Assembly (NCBI RefSeq): GCF_964204645.1
Contig: NC_134036.1
Span: 558,001 to 622,000, forward strand
Source: Tubulanus polymorphus
Taxonomy: Eukaryota > Nemertea > Palaeonemertea > Tubulaniformes > Tubulanidae
Length of the DNA stretch: 64,000 nt
Reading direction: 5' to 3'
Shown in pieces: positions 13,500 to 24,900 of this stretch; position 1 is the first letter of the stretch; each line of letters opens with the position of its first letter. Under the pieces are notes generated by a model that saw only the letters and a list, made by a program, of their open reading frames with translations, searched no databases and was not told the origin of the DNA. A program made the translations under genes and the position numbers.

Positions 13500-13505
13500 A
13501 ATAAA
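13500..13505 (+). terminator. Candidate distal poly(A) signal of the RFX gene
   Basis: AATAAA following the TGTAAAT cluster. The proximal alternative is AATAAA at 11160-11165. Confidence 0.4.
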
Positions 13506-15142
13506 CTATTAATCCTATATTTAACACTGTTTTGTATCTAGTATGGATTATATATTGTAATCTGAGGTCAGTCGGTGACCCAGCTACCAAGCCTGACTGA
13601 CTTCACTTCAATGAATCAATTCATATCCACTTCTTTCATCTTATGGGTCAAACTTATTCGTATATCTATCTAAGACTTATATAGTTAGATAGAGGTGTAC
13701 ATTCATCTGTTTGGCGAGTCCATAGTCCCGACCCACAGTGGATAAGTCAGCTGTCCTGCAGTCCATTAGTCAGCAGCCACCTCTGTGGATAAGAAGCACA
13801 GCAGTTCTACCAGTGAACAAGTAGCCCAGCAGTCCTCTCGGTGGATAAGTGGATAAAGGACCAGCGGTAGTGGGAAGCATGCCAGCAGTCCCATCATCAT
13901 AGACCGGCAGAAGTCCCCTTATTGCAGTCAATTTTTGGAGCAACTGTAACACAACGTTCATGGATATAGTGAAATAACTATTTGGATACTGGTATATTGT
14001 CTGTGTTAATAGTTTTTTGTAAGGAATGACTTGATTGGAGAGGATCGATTAGACTAATTTCATGACACTCACAAGATTGATTCAAAGGAAAAAGCATTAA
14101 ACAGATATCATCAACCATCATCAGAAAGAATAGAAAGGTAAGAATTTCACTACTATTTCACTGATAGTTTTCTTTTACTTTAATGAGACCTCCACAAATA
14201 GATAGATTGGTAATATCAAATAGATGTCAGATACTTCTAACATCTAAATCAGATTATTTCAAATTACAAGGGGTGACAAGTGGACAAAATAAGCCAATCA
14301 TCAAACTCATTTGCATATTGTCAGTGGCAGCACCTGGACTGTGGCCATCACTAAGTCGAAGATTATGCTAATTTAAAACTAAGCAGAACTCATGAAGTTA
14401 TGCAGCCTAGGATTAGTGATCAATCTCTGAATCGTTCCTGTTTTGTGTAGTCGGTGCCTAGCTGATCAGTCTCGACAATGACTGGTCTCAAACTTAAGTT
14501 CTGGGTTCACCCAGTCCTGGCAGTGTTTTTGTATCCACAGTGGTCTCTGCGGTTCATCAGACACTAACATTAACAGACCTTCACTCAGTCCTCTGCCTCC
14601 ACAGTGATCTCCGTCGCTCTACGATCCTAGTGTATCCACTCTGAGAGACCGTCCTGTCCTGAGTCCGACTATCTGAGGGACTTTTTGAGTCTGACTGCGA
14701 CACTGTCCTGGGTACGAGGATGATTCCATTCTGAATTTCTAAATTCTTTTCGATCAAACTTTGAATATTTATTTGAAACACACGAGGAAAAAACATAAGT
14801 CAAATTTTTCTTCAGTCATTATTAAGTTTATTTACACGGTAAACATTCCATTTACATTTCAATATCAATACGACTTCTCAAAAGTCATTCTATCTATGTT
14901 CACACACATTAACAAATGACTCCATGGAGTCTGACTTCTCTCTCTCTCACACACGCACTCATACAAGACGGAGATAGAATCAAACTGTGGCAAGTGAACG
15001 TTCATCAGTAGGATAGGATCACAGTTATTTTAAGTAGGGGCTTCAGAAATTCGGAATGTGAGTTAAGAAATAAAATCCTCCTTCGTTTTACACAAAAAAT
15101 TCAATTACCAATTTATTAATTAGATTTATTACTAATTAGCAA
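13506..15142. other. Convergent intergenic region between RFX and MNS1
   Basis: RFX (+) and MNS1 (-) converge here. No coding sequence recognised; TEX9, which lies between RFX7 and MNS1 in human, was not seen. On the minus strand AATAAA occurs at 14827-14832 and again at 15125-15130, 13 bases past the MNS1 stop; either could end MNS1. Confidence 0.5.
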
Positions 15143-18100
15143 TTAGCCCTTAAAGTCCCAGTGCGTCTCATCGAACGGATCGACTTCTTTAGGTTGGTAA
15201 TGTTTACGCGCGTCTTCAGGTAACAGCATTAGATCGTCTTGATCGCGAATGACGCCCTGTAATTAAATAGCAATAAAGTGATCATCAGCGATCAACGTTT
15301 ACTATATTAACTTTTCTTATGAGAGGCAATATTCTATTAAGATGCTTAATGGATTATGATCTTATGAAGATCTTATGAATATCTCATGAAAACATGTTCA
15401 ATTCATCTCTAGCACTTGAGGGTATTAATCAGTCAGCATTGAAAGAGTTGTAAACCTATGTAAAACGAACATCAGTCAGTCTGAATGTTCAGAGGCTGCA
15501 AAACCCAGTTCCACAGTTGTGAGTTAAAGTTAACTCTGAGTTAAAATTAGTTCATTTTCAATGAGTTAACTCGGGGTCAAATCTTAACTCGGAACTGTGG
15601 AACTGGACCACCTGAAAAGTTAGTTAAAGAAAACATGTGGATAAATACGGTAGTAACTATGAAGTTTTAATTTTCACTACATCATCTATCCACTGGTTAA
15701 CTCTAAACAACTATTCAGCAACTGGAGCGCCCCCTAAGTATTTTAGAGTCACTTACCTTCGGTAAATATCCGATTAATTTATGCGCGTGTTCTCTGATTA
15801 ATCTCTGTCTTTCCTCTTCGATGATCTGTAAACGTAATTGTTCCATTCTTTCTTCCATTCGTCTCTCTTCCAATTCTCGTTCCTAGGAAACAGCAACAAC
15901 AATGATCGACAGTTAGCCGCAGTGGCGACAGCGCTAGGGAATCAGGGGGAAACAGAAAATATTAGGGTTGCAAAACGAAACAGAAAATATAAACTTTTCT
16001 TTATAAAATATAACAAAGTAATTAATACGTATCATAAACTATTAAGGCATTCAAATTCAGATGATTTTCGCTGGTATCAAACAGCGCCATCTACTGACCT
16101 TATCCTGAGCGAACTGTTCTCGTCGTTCCTGTAACAGTTTTTCGACGGCCCGTTTGTGTTCCTCTTGTTTCATACGACGCCGCTGAGCGTTCATCTGTTC
16201 GATACGATCGTCTTCTGCGAACTTCGCCAATAACTACAACAATAAACAGCCATTACTATGACAACCGAATAGTCTGTTGTTCGAAGGTTTGTTTAAAGGT
16301 TAACATTCAGCTTACTGAAAGACCAAAGCCTAGGCTAGGCTTTATATACTAGGGGCCAGTTGCATAATCATAGCATAAATTCAAGACCAGTCTTAGAACA
16401 ACTTAGCACTATAGCTAATCTAATTAGAACAGTCTTAAGATTTAAGACCACTTTTAAAGTTATAATCAAGCAACTTGGCCTAGGACTTGGTGTCTGTTTA
16501 ACTGTAATAATAGAGCTTTCATTTGTGATATTTTGTGGAACTGAAAGTTCCCGATCTATAGAACTGACGATGATTTTATTTGTGATATTTTGATCTATAG
16601 AACAGAGGATGAAGATTATTAATTTCTCGACCTGTTTCCTCATCTCATTCTCTTCCTCTCTTTCCGCCTCTTCTCTCATTAGTTTATATCTCATCTGTTC
16701 GGCGTGAACGCGTTGTAACTCGACACGCGCGCGGAACTGTTTCTCGATGAGATCGCGTTCCTTCTGTCGATCGGCCTCCTCCTGTTCCTCGAGATACAAC
16801 TCCGTTCGTATACGTTCCATCTCCGTTCTCAGACGTTCCTTTTCGGCGATCTGTTCGGCGAGCGTTTCCTGAACGTTCGCCTTCGCCTCCTCGCGCAGAC
16901 GTTTCTTCTCCTGGTGATCGGCCTCGCGTGTTTTCATCGTTTCCGCGTACTCCTGTATTTTACGGTTCTCCTCCGCGTAACGTTCCTCCTCGCGTTCCTT
17001 CCACTCGGCTCGTTTCTGTTTGAACTCTTCGATATAACGTTGCGTCGCCAGGCGCTTCTCTTTCTGTAACTCGCGATCTCTGAATCAACAAACGAATCAG
17101 TTATATTTGAAATTTAAACAGAAAACTGACCGAACATCGTAGTTAATCTACAACAGCGAATCTTATTGAAAATGACACATCTCAATAGACAAATCAGTTA
17201 TATTTAAAATTCGAATAACTCTCGATATCAGGGACACTCGGTCTCCCTACCTTTGATCTTCTTCGTAAATTTTACGAGCGATTTCATCGATGATGAGTTT
17301 ATCTTTGAGCAGTTCTTCATAAGCCTCTTGTTTTTGCCTTTCTTGCTCCTGAACAAAAAAAAAAGAACATATTTAACGATGATTCTTACAAAAATCCCTA
17401 TTCCCATAACTGACTAGATTCAATCAGATAGGGCGCGACGGGGTGGGTAGTGTGCCGCAGGGCGCGACGGGGCGGGTAGTGTGCCGCAGGGCTGATACTT
17501 ACCTCTAGTTGTGTTTCTAACTCTTGTTGATATCGGACCTGGGCGGCGTATCGGGCTTTCTCCGCCTCTCTCTCCGCCTCTTGCGCCCTCTCGTATTCCT
17601 CCTTACGTTGTTGGGCGATCTCCGCGTCGCGAGCCGTCACGTCGTATTTCAAAGCCTCTTTCTCAGCTCGTTGGGCCTCGAGTTCTTTAGCCATGTAAGC
17701 CGCTTTCAGTTTAGCCTCCGTTTCACGTAATTCAATACTGAAATATTCAAACATAAATTTATTTCTTTTTTTGTTGACAATTACAACAAACTTTTGAAGT
17801 GAATTTTTGAAAAAACCCAGTTCGACAATTCAGTCAGTTAAGTCAGCTCTGGATATCATGAGGCCCCCTCCCTGCCCCCCCTAAAAAAGATATTTCAATA
17901 TTCCTGCCCAATGTCTCCGATTTGACTCGAGTTCAATAATTGCCAAAAAAACTTCAAAAGTTCAATTTTTAAATTTTTCTATTGAAATTATGTGAGATTT
18001 TTGAGGATATATCAATATTTCTACCTATTTTCTCTGATTTGCTGCCGTAGTTTTTCCTCTTTCGCTTCCTGAAGTTTTATCCGCTCGAGTTCCGAGGCCA

Positions 18101-18899
18101 GACGCGATTCCATTTCTTTCTGATCCTCTTTGATTTGACGATTTCTTTCGGCCTGAAACAGAAATATCGAAATGTTACGATATCAAAATGTTGAAATATC
18201 GCAAAGTTAAATCCATCTAATTTTCCGCAATCTTAGGAAAATGGAACTTACGGTCAGGATTGCTTCTTCCATTTCGCGTTCCCGACGTTCCAGTTCCATG
18301 TAACGGATCATGCGTTTGTTTTCGACGCGTTCCCGGCTGGCGACGTTCGCCTCGAGCAGCTGCTGATCTCGCAGCTGTTTCAGAGTGTCCTCGCGCATCT
18401 CTTCCTGACGACGAGTTTGCTGCTGCACCGACGAGTGCTGAGTGCGACGGACGGTCGTCTAAAAATAATAGAATCCACTTCGTTATAGAAATCAACTTTT
18501 AGAATATACCATAAAAGTCACTGTTGAGATCAATGAAAAATATGGCGTTATGAAGAGGATATTTTCATTGCATTCGAGTTTGAGCAAATTTGTTCTCTTC
18601 TGAAAAATGTCTGGGTTAGGATTAAGTCAAGAGTGTGAACACGAACAGAAGCAGTCGGCAGTATTTGTTAAACCGATTTTGACTGTAGATCAAACCAGTT
18701 TCATACTACAAATGATGGACGGACGGAGGCTGCAAGGAAACTGGATCGGATGCAGCAGTCGTCAATAAAATTGAGTTTGTTGAGTTTACAAGAAAGAAGG
18801 GAGAAATATAAAAATTACGAGCGATCGAAAGGCTGTGGATTCTAAATGTTCCGTTTAGAAAATACTCGCATATTTATTCTATGAATTAGAACTCACCAT
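15143..18899 (-). CDS. MNS1: MNS1, meiosis-specific nuclear structural protein 1 (axonemal coiled coil)
   Basis: Coiled-coil protein of the trichohyalin-plectin-homology group; in vertebrates a microtubule inner protein of motile cilia and sperm flagella. Nine coding exons on the minus strand: 18897-18899, 18252-18458, 18025-18152, 17503-17737, 17251-17348, 16632-17079, 16099-16233, 15757-15882, 15143-15256. Phases agree throughout and give 497 residues, close to the 495 of human MNS1. Diagnostic stretches are KLKAAYMAKELEAQRAEKEA, LIIDEIARKIYEEDQR, QRYIEEFKQKRAEW, LLAKFAEDDRIEQMNAQ and HKLIGYLPKG. Composition is E/R/K/Q-rich as expected. The exon-6 donor (GTCGAG at 16631) is weak, but the join to TTATTGGCGAAG restores the conserved LAKFAEDDR. 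The first coding exon holds only the ATG. POC5 lies upstream on the same strand. Confidence 0.93.
15507..15613. repeat. Palindromic MITE-like element, family E
   Basis: Starts CCCAGTTCCACAGTTGTGAG and ends AACTGTGGAACTGG, with inner GAGTTAACTC repeats. A family C element (15614-15726) follows directly. Confidence 0.7.
15614..15726. repeat. MITE-like element, family C
   Basis: Decayed copy with GTTAGTTAAAG at the left and ATCCACTGGTTAACTC and CAGCAACTGG at the right, as in the clearer copy at 60797-60930. Confidence 0.5.
16352..16485. repeat. Palindromic MITE-like element, family A, in MNS1 intron
   Basis: Starts GGGGCCAGTTGCATAA and ends in the inverted GCAACTTGGCC. The inner part is a degenerate palindrome of GACCAGTCTTA and TAAGACCAC. 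Confidence 0.7.
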
Positions 18900-21800
18900 T
18901 TTCGATGTCTGTATAAGTTAAAGCCGATATGAACGATTTTAGAGGTAAAATTCTATTCAAATGTTGATTATTTGTTGTCAGGGACGCGGATCTCAGTTAC
19001 TAGGGGAGACAGATATCGGATACTGCGATTAAAGGTCAAATTTAGTATTTATCTCAGTTTTAATTTAAATAAAGAATAAGAATAGATAAATTAGATCGCT
19101 TTAGTGATATTCTGATAAACTATATTTAGATTTTAAGGATTATTTGCAAAAAACATAATTTTATCATAAATGATCACCCCTATTCATAATAGACTCGACT
19201 AGGTTTCTCCGGTTGTAGGTAAATCCGGTAATGGGACTACAGTAATAGTACGGATGTGGGACTTAGACGGGTTAGCGGTTGGTGGCAGCACTATACGGTT
19301 ACCCGATCGAATTTCTGCATACGTCGGGCCGGGTATAGTAGTTTTAAACGATTAACTAAGCATTTGAATTTTTTGTCTCCGATTACGATGAAATTTAGTA
19401 TAGACATGTATTTTGGGATGCTGATCACAAATCTGAAAGAATCTTTTGGATCCAAGGTCCAAAAAAGGAGAAATTCGAATTTTTTGGGGACCCCTAAAAT
19501 TTCAAAATGCCATGGAACCCAGAATTTTTGAGATATTCAAAATCTATCAGCAGATTTGGAATCAGCACCCCTGAAAATGTATAGGACTAAAATTTCAAAC
19601 AAATCGAAGAGATTCGATTTTTTGGCCAAAAATGGCAAAAATCTAAGGTGTTAGTCCAGGAGTTTTTTTCGGGCGAAAAATTTTTTTTCTCTGATTCTTT
19701 CGAAACTTTGTAGGAAGATGTATTCTGATGTGTAGATTCCGGATCCGAAATCAGATTTTGAATCCAAATTTATCTTCATGGGCAAATAAGGGTGTTTATG
19801 CCCAAAATATGTACCCCAAAAATGGGGGAGAAAGTCAAAATTTCATTTTTGCCCATTTTCAGTAAAATTTTAGTACGGACATATTTTTGTGGTGCTGATC
19901 ACAAAAATGAGGTTAGTTTTTGGATACCAGGCCCCTAAAATGAGATATTCAGGATTCTGTTTTTTTAACTCCCCGGCGATTTTCGTCTCAAAATATTGAT
20001 GATATAGTTTAAATATATATTTTTTTTTTGTGATGACGCAAACATTCAATTAATTTCTAGAAAGAAATTGAGTTTCTTACTATAACCCTGGGTTATAGTT
20101 CCGGCAACAACCCCGGGCAATCCGCACAGGCTGCGACAACTTAACTCATTTAACTACTTCTTATGAAATTCAGGAAATACTATGTTCATTTAACTATTTA
20201 ACTATTTTGACTTAAAAAAGTTGCTTCAAAATATTAATTAATTAAGAGAATAGTGTTATTAGATAAAGCGACAGCTTTGATGGAACTGAACTCGCCGCGG
20301 CCTCACTAATAAAGCAAGGTCGGCACTCGACCGTCTAGTGCCGCCCCTATGTATATCGATAGCGGGGAAAATTCGAACTAATTTTATATTCGCTTGCCAG
20401 AGTCTTTGAACGGTCGTAATGGACGAACTATTTACCGATTTGCGGGCCGGATTTCGAAAACCATCTCTTAAAATCTTAAAACAGCACTGAAACTATTCAA
20501 CTGAAAGTTTTTGTTAAAAATATAGTTTTAAAAGAGTAAATTTGCACCGGGGAATTTTTGTTTTGCCGGGGAGAAGGCGCCATGGATATTTGTATTTTAT
20601 ATTGATTTGCTCACCAAAATTATGTCATGGGAGGAAAAAAGTGAAAGTTTTGTCAATTTTTTTGAAGGATTATCATCCAAGATGTTTGTAAATAATCAAT
20701 TTTCTTTATATGAATTCTAATTGATTGTTAAGTGAGTTTTTGCTTAAAACAGAACAGCAAATCATTTACTAAGAAATATAGGAATATCATCCAAAATTCA
20801 TGAAGTATTCATAGTATCATATTTAATCAGAATTAGGCGACACACTGGTCCGTATTGTACGTAATAAGGAATTTTATATTCCGGCGGTAAATATGCGCCG
20901 CTATTTTAGTTCACAGAAATTCCGCTATCGTTATTTTTAGGGGCAGCACTGTACGGTTAAAATCTAACGCAGCCTCGCTATCTTACTGTGGCATGCGAGT
21001 AATACAGATATAATTTTTAGCCGAATTTCGTTCGTTGTTTAAGACGGTTCCGTTGTATATGAATAATTCTATTAATTTATTAGCCTTAGGTAAGGTGACT
21101 TTCTTTTTAAAACGATTTTCAAGCCATTTTTGATAGAACCCTTTTGTCAGCGGAATGTATTAACATCCGGTAAAGCGGCAGACTCACATGCCGCAGGAAG
21201 AATTTCTAGCAAATTAAATATTATTCTCGGAGTTTTTCAGACCATAAAATATATTTATTAAATACAACAGCCAATCTACTAACCCAGTGGTTTACACTTC
21301 CCTTAGATCTCATCGGACAAATAAATATCACTTTTCATTCATATTTTATTATGAAATGTCAAATCAGAGTAGCACTTATCAGCATTTATTGACATTTTTT
21401 TTGCAAAAATCAGTTCCCGGTTTTAACTTTAACCCAGGGGCTAACTTAATTCGTTTTCAATTGAGTTAACCCATTGGTTAAAGATGATACCAGTCTATAA
21501 AACTGGGCCCTGGGTTTTAACAACTTTTTCCAAAAAGTAGCTCTTAAAAGAGTGTTGCTAAAAACCATTGACATGGAAAAGTCAGATTCTCAGGATAATG
21601 TAGCCTCAAATCTTAGTCTCCTGTTCCTGTTCCTGACAACCATGAAAACTTATAAACAATACATAAAATTACGAAAGATCACAATCGCCTCTTATTATAT
21701 TCATTTCATATTTATTCATGGAAAAATAATTACAAAATTGTTCACCTACTACCAGTATACATGAAATAATAATCAATATTAATCATTAACTAATTAACTT

Positions 21801-21904
21801 ATAATAAATTCATATTAATTAAACTTAGATAATTGGTATCTACTTAATTAAATAATTTCTCTAAAACCTGGCGACCAGCGCTTGGTTGTTTCTGATATCT
21901 CAAA
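18900..21904. other. Intergenic region between MNS1 promoter and POC5 3' end
   Basis: Holds the MNS1 upstream region and the POC5 3'UTR; a minus-strand AATAAA at 21711-21716 is a good POC5 poly(A) signal, about 190 bases past the stop. Two diverged copies of a segment containing GCTGATCACAAA occur near 19389-19470 and 19862-19940. A 20-bp motif GGTGGCAGCACTATACGGTT (19281-19300) recurs at 20939-20958 and upstream of POC5. No coding exon recognised. Confidence 0.5.
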
Positions 21905-24900
21905 CTATTCAACGTTGATAGTTTGAGATCCGGGGTTTGATATTTTAATCGGTCCCGTCTGACCGGCTATTTTACGATGAGATATTCCCTGTTGCGCGTT
22001 TCCTCCACCGGTGGCGCTGTTGACCGGATATTTTGCTGCTGTCGCCTGGCCGATTGTTTGCTACGAAATAAAAAATAAAATAAAATTCCCGATAATTGAA
22101 AATCGAAATTAAAATGATTGCATTGTTACGGTCATTACCTTGACAATCGGTTGATGGCGTTCGACGATTACGCTGCTCATAGGTGGCGCTAGTTGAACGT
22201 TATTTGAACCGAGCGGTGAAGGTTTGTTGGATTTTGTCGCGTCAGCTCGACCGGTGATTTTAGCGGAGATCGTTCTGGTGTTGGCGACTGGTCGTGTCTG
22301 CAGTGATTTACTCATCGAAGACTGAAATAGAAAATTCTTTTGCTTAGAAAAAATTCCATGTGTTCGCGAATTGGCGGTCCCTACAGATCAGTCATTACTG
22401 GATATAAGGAATTTTAAAGCAGAAAATTTCAAATTTTGAGGAAGCATCTGCATCACTTTCATATCCCAACTACTGTAGACTCCTAAATCGGTACTGTTTA
22501 TCTCGGTGAACCATCAATTCAGTGGTTTGTTAGCAATTATCTATTATCCCATACGCTAACTGAACTTAGTTTATTATGCAATAAAAAAAGTCTTAAGAAA
22601 TTTCTCGCATGTGCAAAAAAAATTTACAAACCACTTTAGTCTTGGAAGCCTGACTTGTTATAACTCTAGGGGGCGCTGCTGTATGATAGATCGGTTCCTG
22701 TTGATATTTATACGACTCGACCGGCCGAACAGGCGGCATATTCTCGTTACTATGGTAACACGACTGTTGTTGTTGCTGTTGCGAAGAAGTGGGCGGAGTT
22801 GGTTGTTGATTGACGCTCGACGAATCGCTGCCTGTAGGCGGGAAATGAAATGAAAATGTCATGAAAGCTTCTCACAAGTGAAATACTATTTGCTGAATGT
22901 GAATTCATAGAAGCAAAAACTGTAAAATTTCTCATTTTCAAAACCAACAGTTTATGATATATCAAATTTATTCCAAGAGAGGGACCGGGGGTCATCCGAA
23001 ATCAATCTACCCTTGGATAGAATTGAAATCATTGAGCTGAGAATTTGTACCTTGTTTCTCACCGGCCTCGTTAAACATCGTCATAGCTTCCATATTCAAC
23101 GCACAAACTCCTCTCATGAACGCTTTCTTCATAGTTTCCTCATATTCATCGCGTTGTTTGTGCAGTTTCGTTACTTCCGTTCTAGAATCGGCCAACGCTT
23201 CTTCTAACTACCGAGATAAGAATATAGAGGGCGTATTTATGAGTTTGTGGTCAGCCGCCGAGTACCATCGCATTTAATACCCAACCATTCAGTTTAACAG
23301 TCAACAGTTAACGAGCAAAACCCACTGATGATTTAAAAATTTATTCTGACAGTTGCGAAGTTTTGAAAAGGTTATGTAAACTAATATTTTGATTTTCTGT
23401 GATGATGAAGTTAAGTCAAAACTTCGAAACTGTCAGAATAAACTGTTACAAATCTTTAACTGTAGGTTTTACTCATTAACTCTGAATTACTAAGATTAAT
23501 GTCAATCTACCAGTCAGTTTTCAGTTAAGCCTTTTAATCAGGTCCCAGTTTCACAAAAAAAATTAAGACCTAAATCGATTTAAAATAAACTGAATTAATG
23601 AAGAAATTAAATCGATTTAAGAGATAAACCTTTTTGTGAAACTGGGCCCTGAGTATAATTCAGTTCATACTAAAGACACAGTTTAAACTGTCACAATGTC
23701 AGTTACCGGTACCCAGTGTACCCAGTGTAGTTGCGGTAATTTCTAAACGTACCGAACGAATCCTTGCTTCGTAGTCATTGCTCAAATCCATACAAACTTC
23801 GCTAGCCTTCGATTGACACGCTTTCTCAACTCGATCCCTCCATTTAGCTTCGATCACCGAATGCCAGCTTTCCCAAACTTTACGCTGTAACGCCGTGCGA
23901 TGATGCTTCCTGGCCATGTTCAACGCAAATTCCTAAAAAAAAAACCAGTTAAACTAGTTTTTGAAATTAATCAATTCTGGCTCCAGTTTTCCACAGTTCT
24001 TGCATAAGTTTGATTTACGAGTCAAATAAAGTCATTTCAATGGTTTTAAAAGTCCAATCTAAACTCAGAACTGGGTTCTGTTCTACTTTTGCCGGCCTAA
24101 ATATCTGTAATTAGAAACATGTTTTAGAACCCAGTTCTACCACGGAGAACCCGGTTGTCAGTTAGATAGATAGCTCCAACTCAATCCATATTCTCACTAA
24201 TCTAAAAACCATAGTAACAATGAACTTTCAATTTTCACTATGTCAATTATCCACTGGTTAACTGTAAACAACTTTTGAGAATTTGCAGCCCCTTTAATTT
24301 GAAACATGTTTGAGAACCCAACAGTTACACTACTGAGAACCCATTTTTCAGTTAGATAGATAGCTCCAACTCAATCCATATTCTCACAAATCTAAAAACC
24401 ATAGTAACAATTAATTTTCAATTGTCAACTATCATCTGGTTAACTCTAAAAACAACTTTTAAGAATTTGTAGCCCCTTTAATTAGAAACATGTTTGAGAA
24501 CCCAACAGTTACACTACTGGGAACCCATTTTTCAGTTAGATAGATAGCTCCAACTCGATCTAAAACCCTACCTCGCGTTTCTGATCATTCAGTTTTATTT
24601 TCCACTCGCAGAAAGCTCGTAGAGTTTGATATTTATCTTGTTGTTTTTGCATCGCCGTCGTCAGGTTTGAAATCACCGTGTCTTTACGTTTGATCGATTG
24701 TTCGTACGTCGATATTAAATCTCTCAATCCGTCCATTTCTGACTGCAACTGACGAGTCACGACGCGACATCTGAAAAACAGTTTCATCAATTCGTTTATG
24801 AATCAATCGAAAGTTTTGCCACGCAGTTTGACTTGGTTCAGTCACTAGATCAATTTAAATCGAGACTCAAAAACGACTTCAGTAATTTGACGACTGCACA

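Larger units (their letters stand above)
10166..13505 (+). other. Probable long 3'UTR of the RFX gene
   Basis: No coding sequence after the TGA at 10163-10165. AATAAA signals lie at 11160-11165 and 13500-13505. The second follows a dense group of TGTAAAT motifs and fits a distal poly(A) site, giving a 3'UTR of about 3.3 kb. Also holds a 43-bp x3 repeat (11900-12016) and a CTCF-like motif (13099-13112). That the transcript reaches 13505 is inference. Confidence 0.4.

Noticed and set aside
16368-16631. Extension of the MNS1 exon past 16632 into an open frame
   Set aside because: Extension runs into a MITE-like element, and joining 16632 to 16233 restores the conserved LAKFAEDDR segment.
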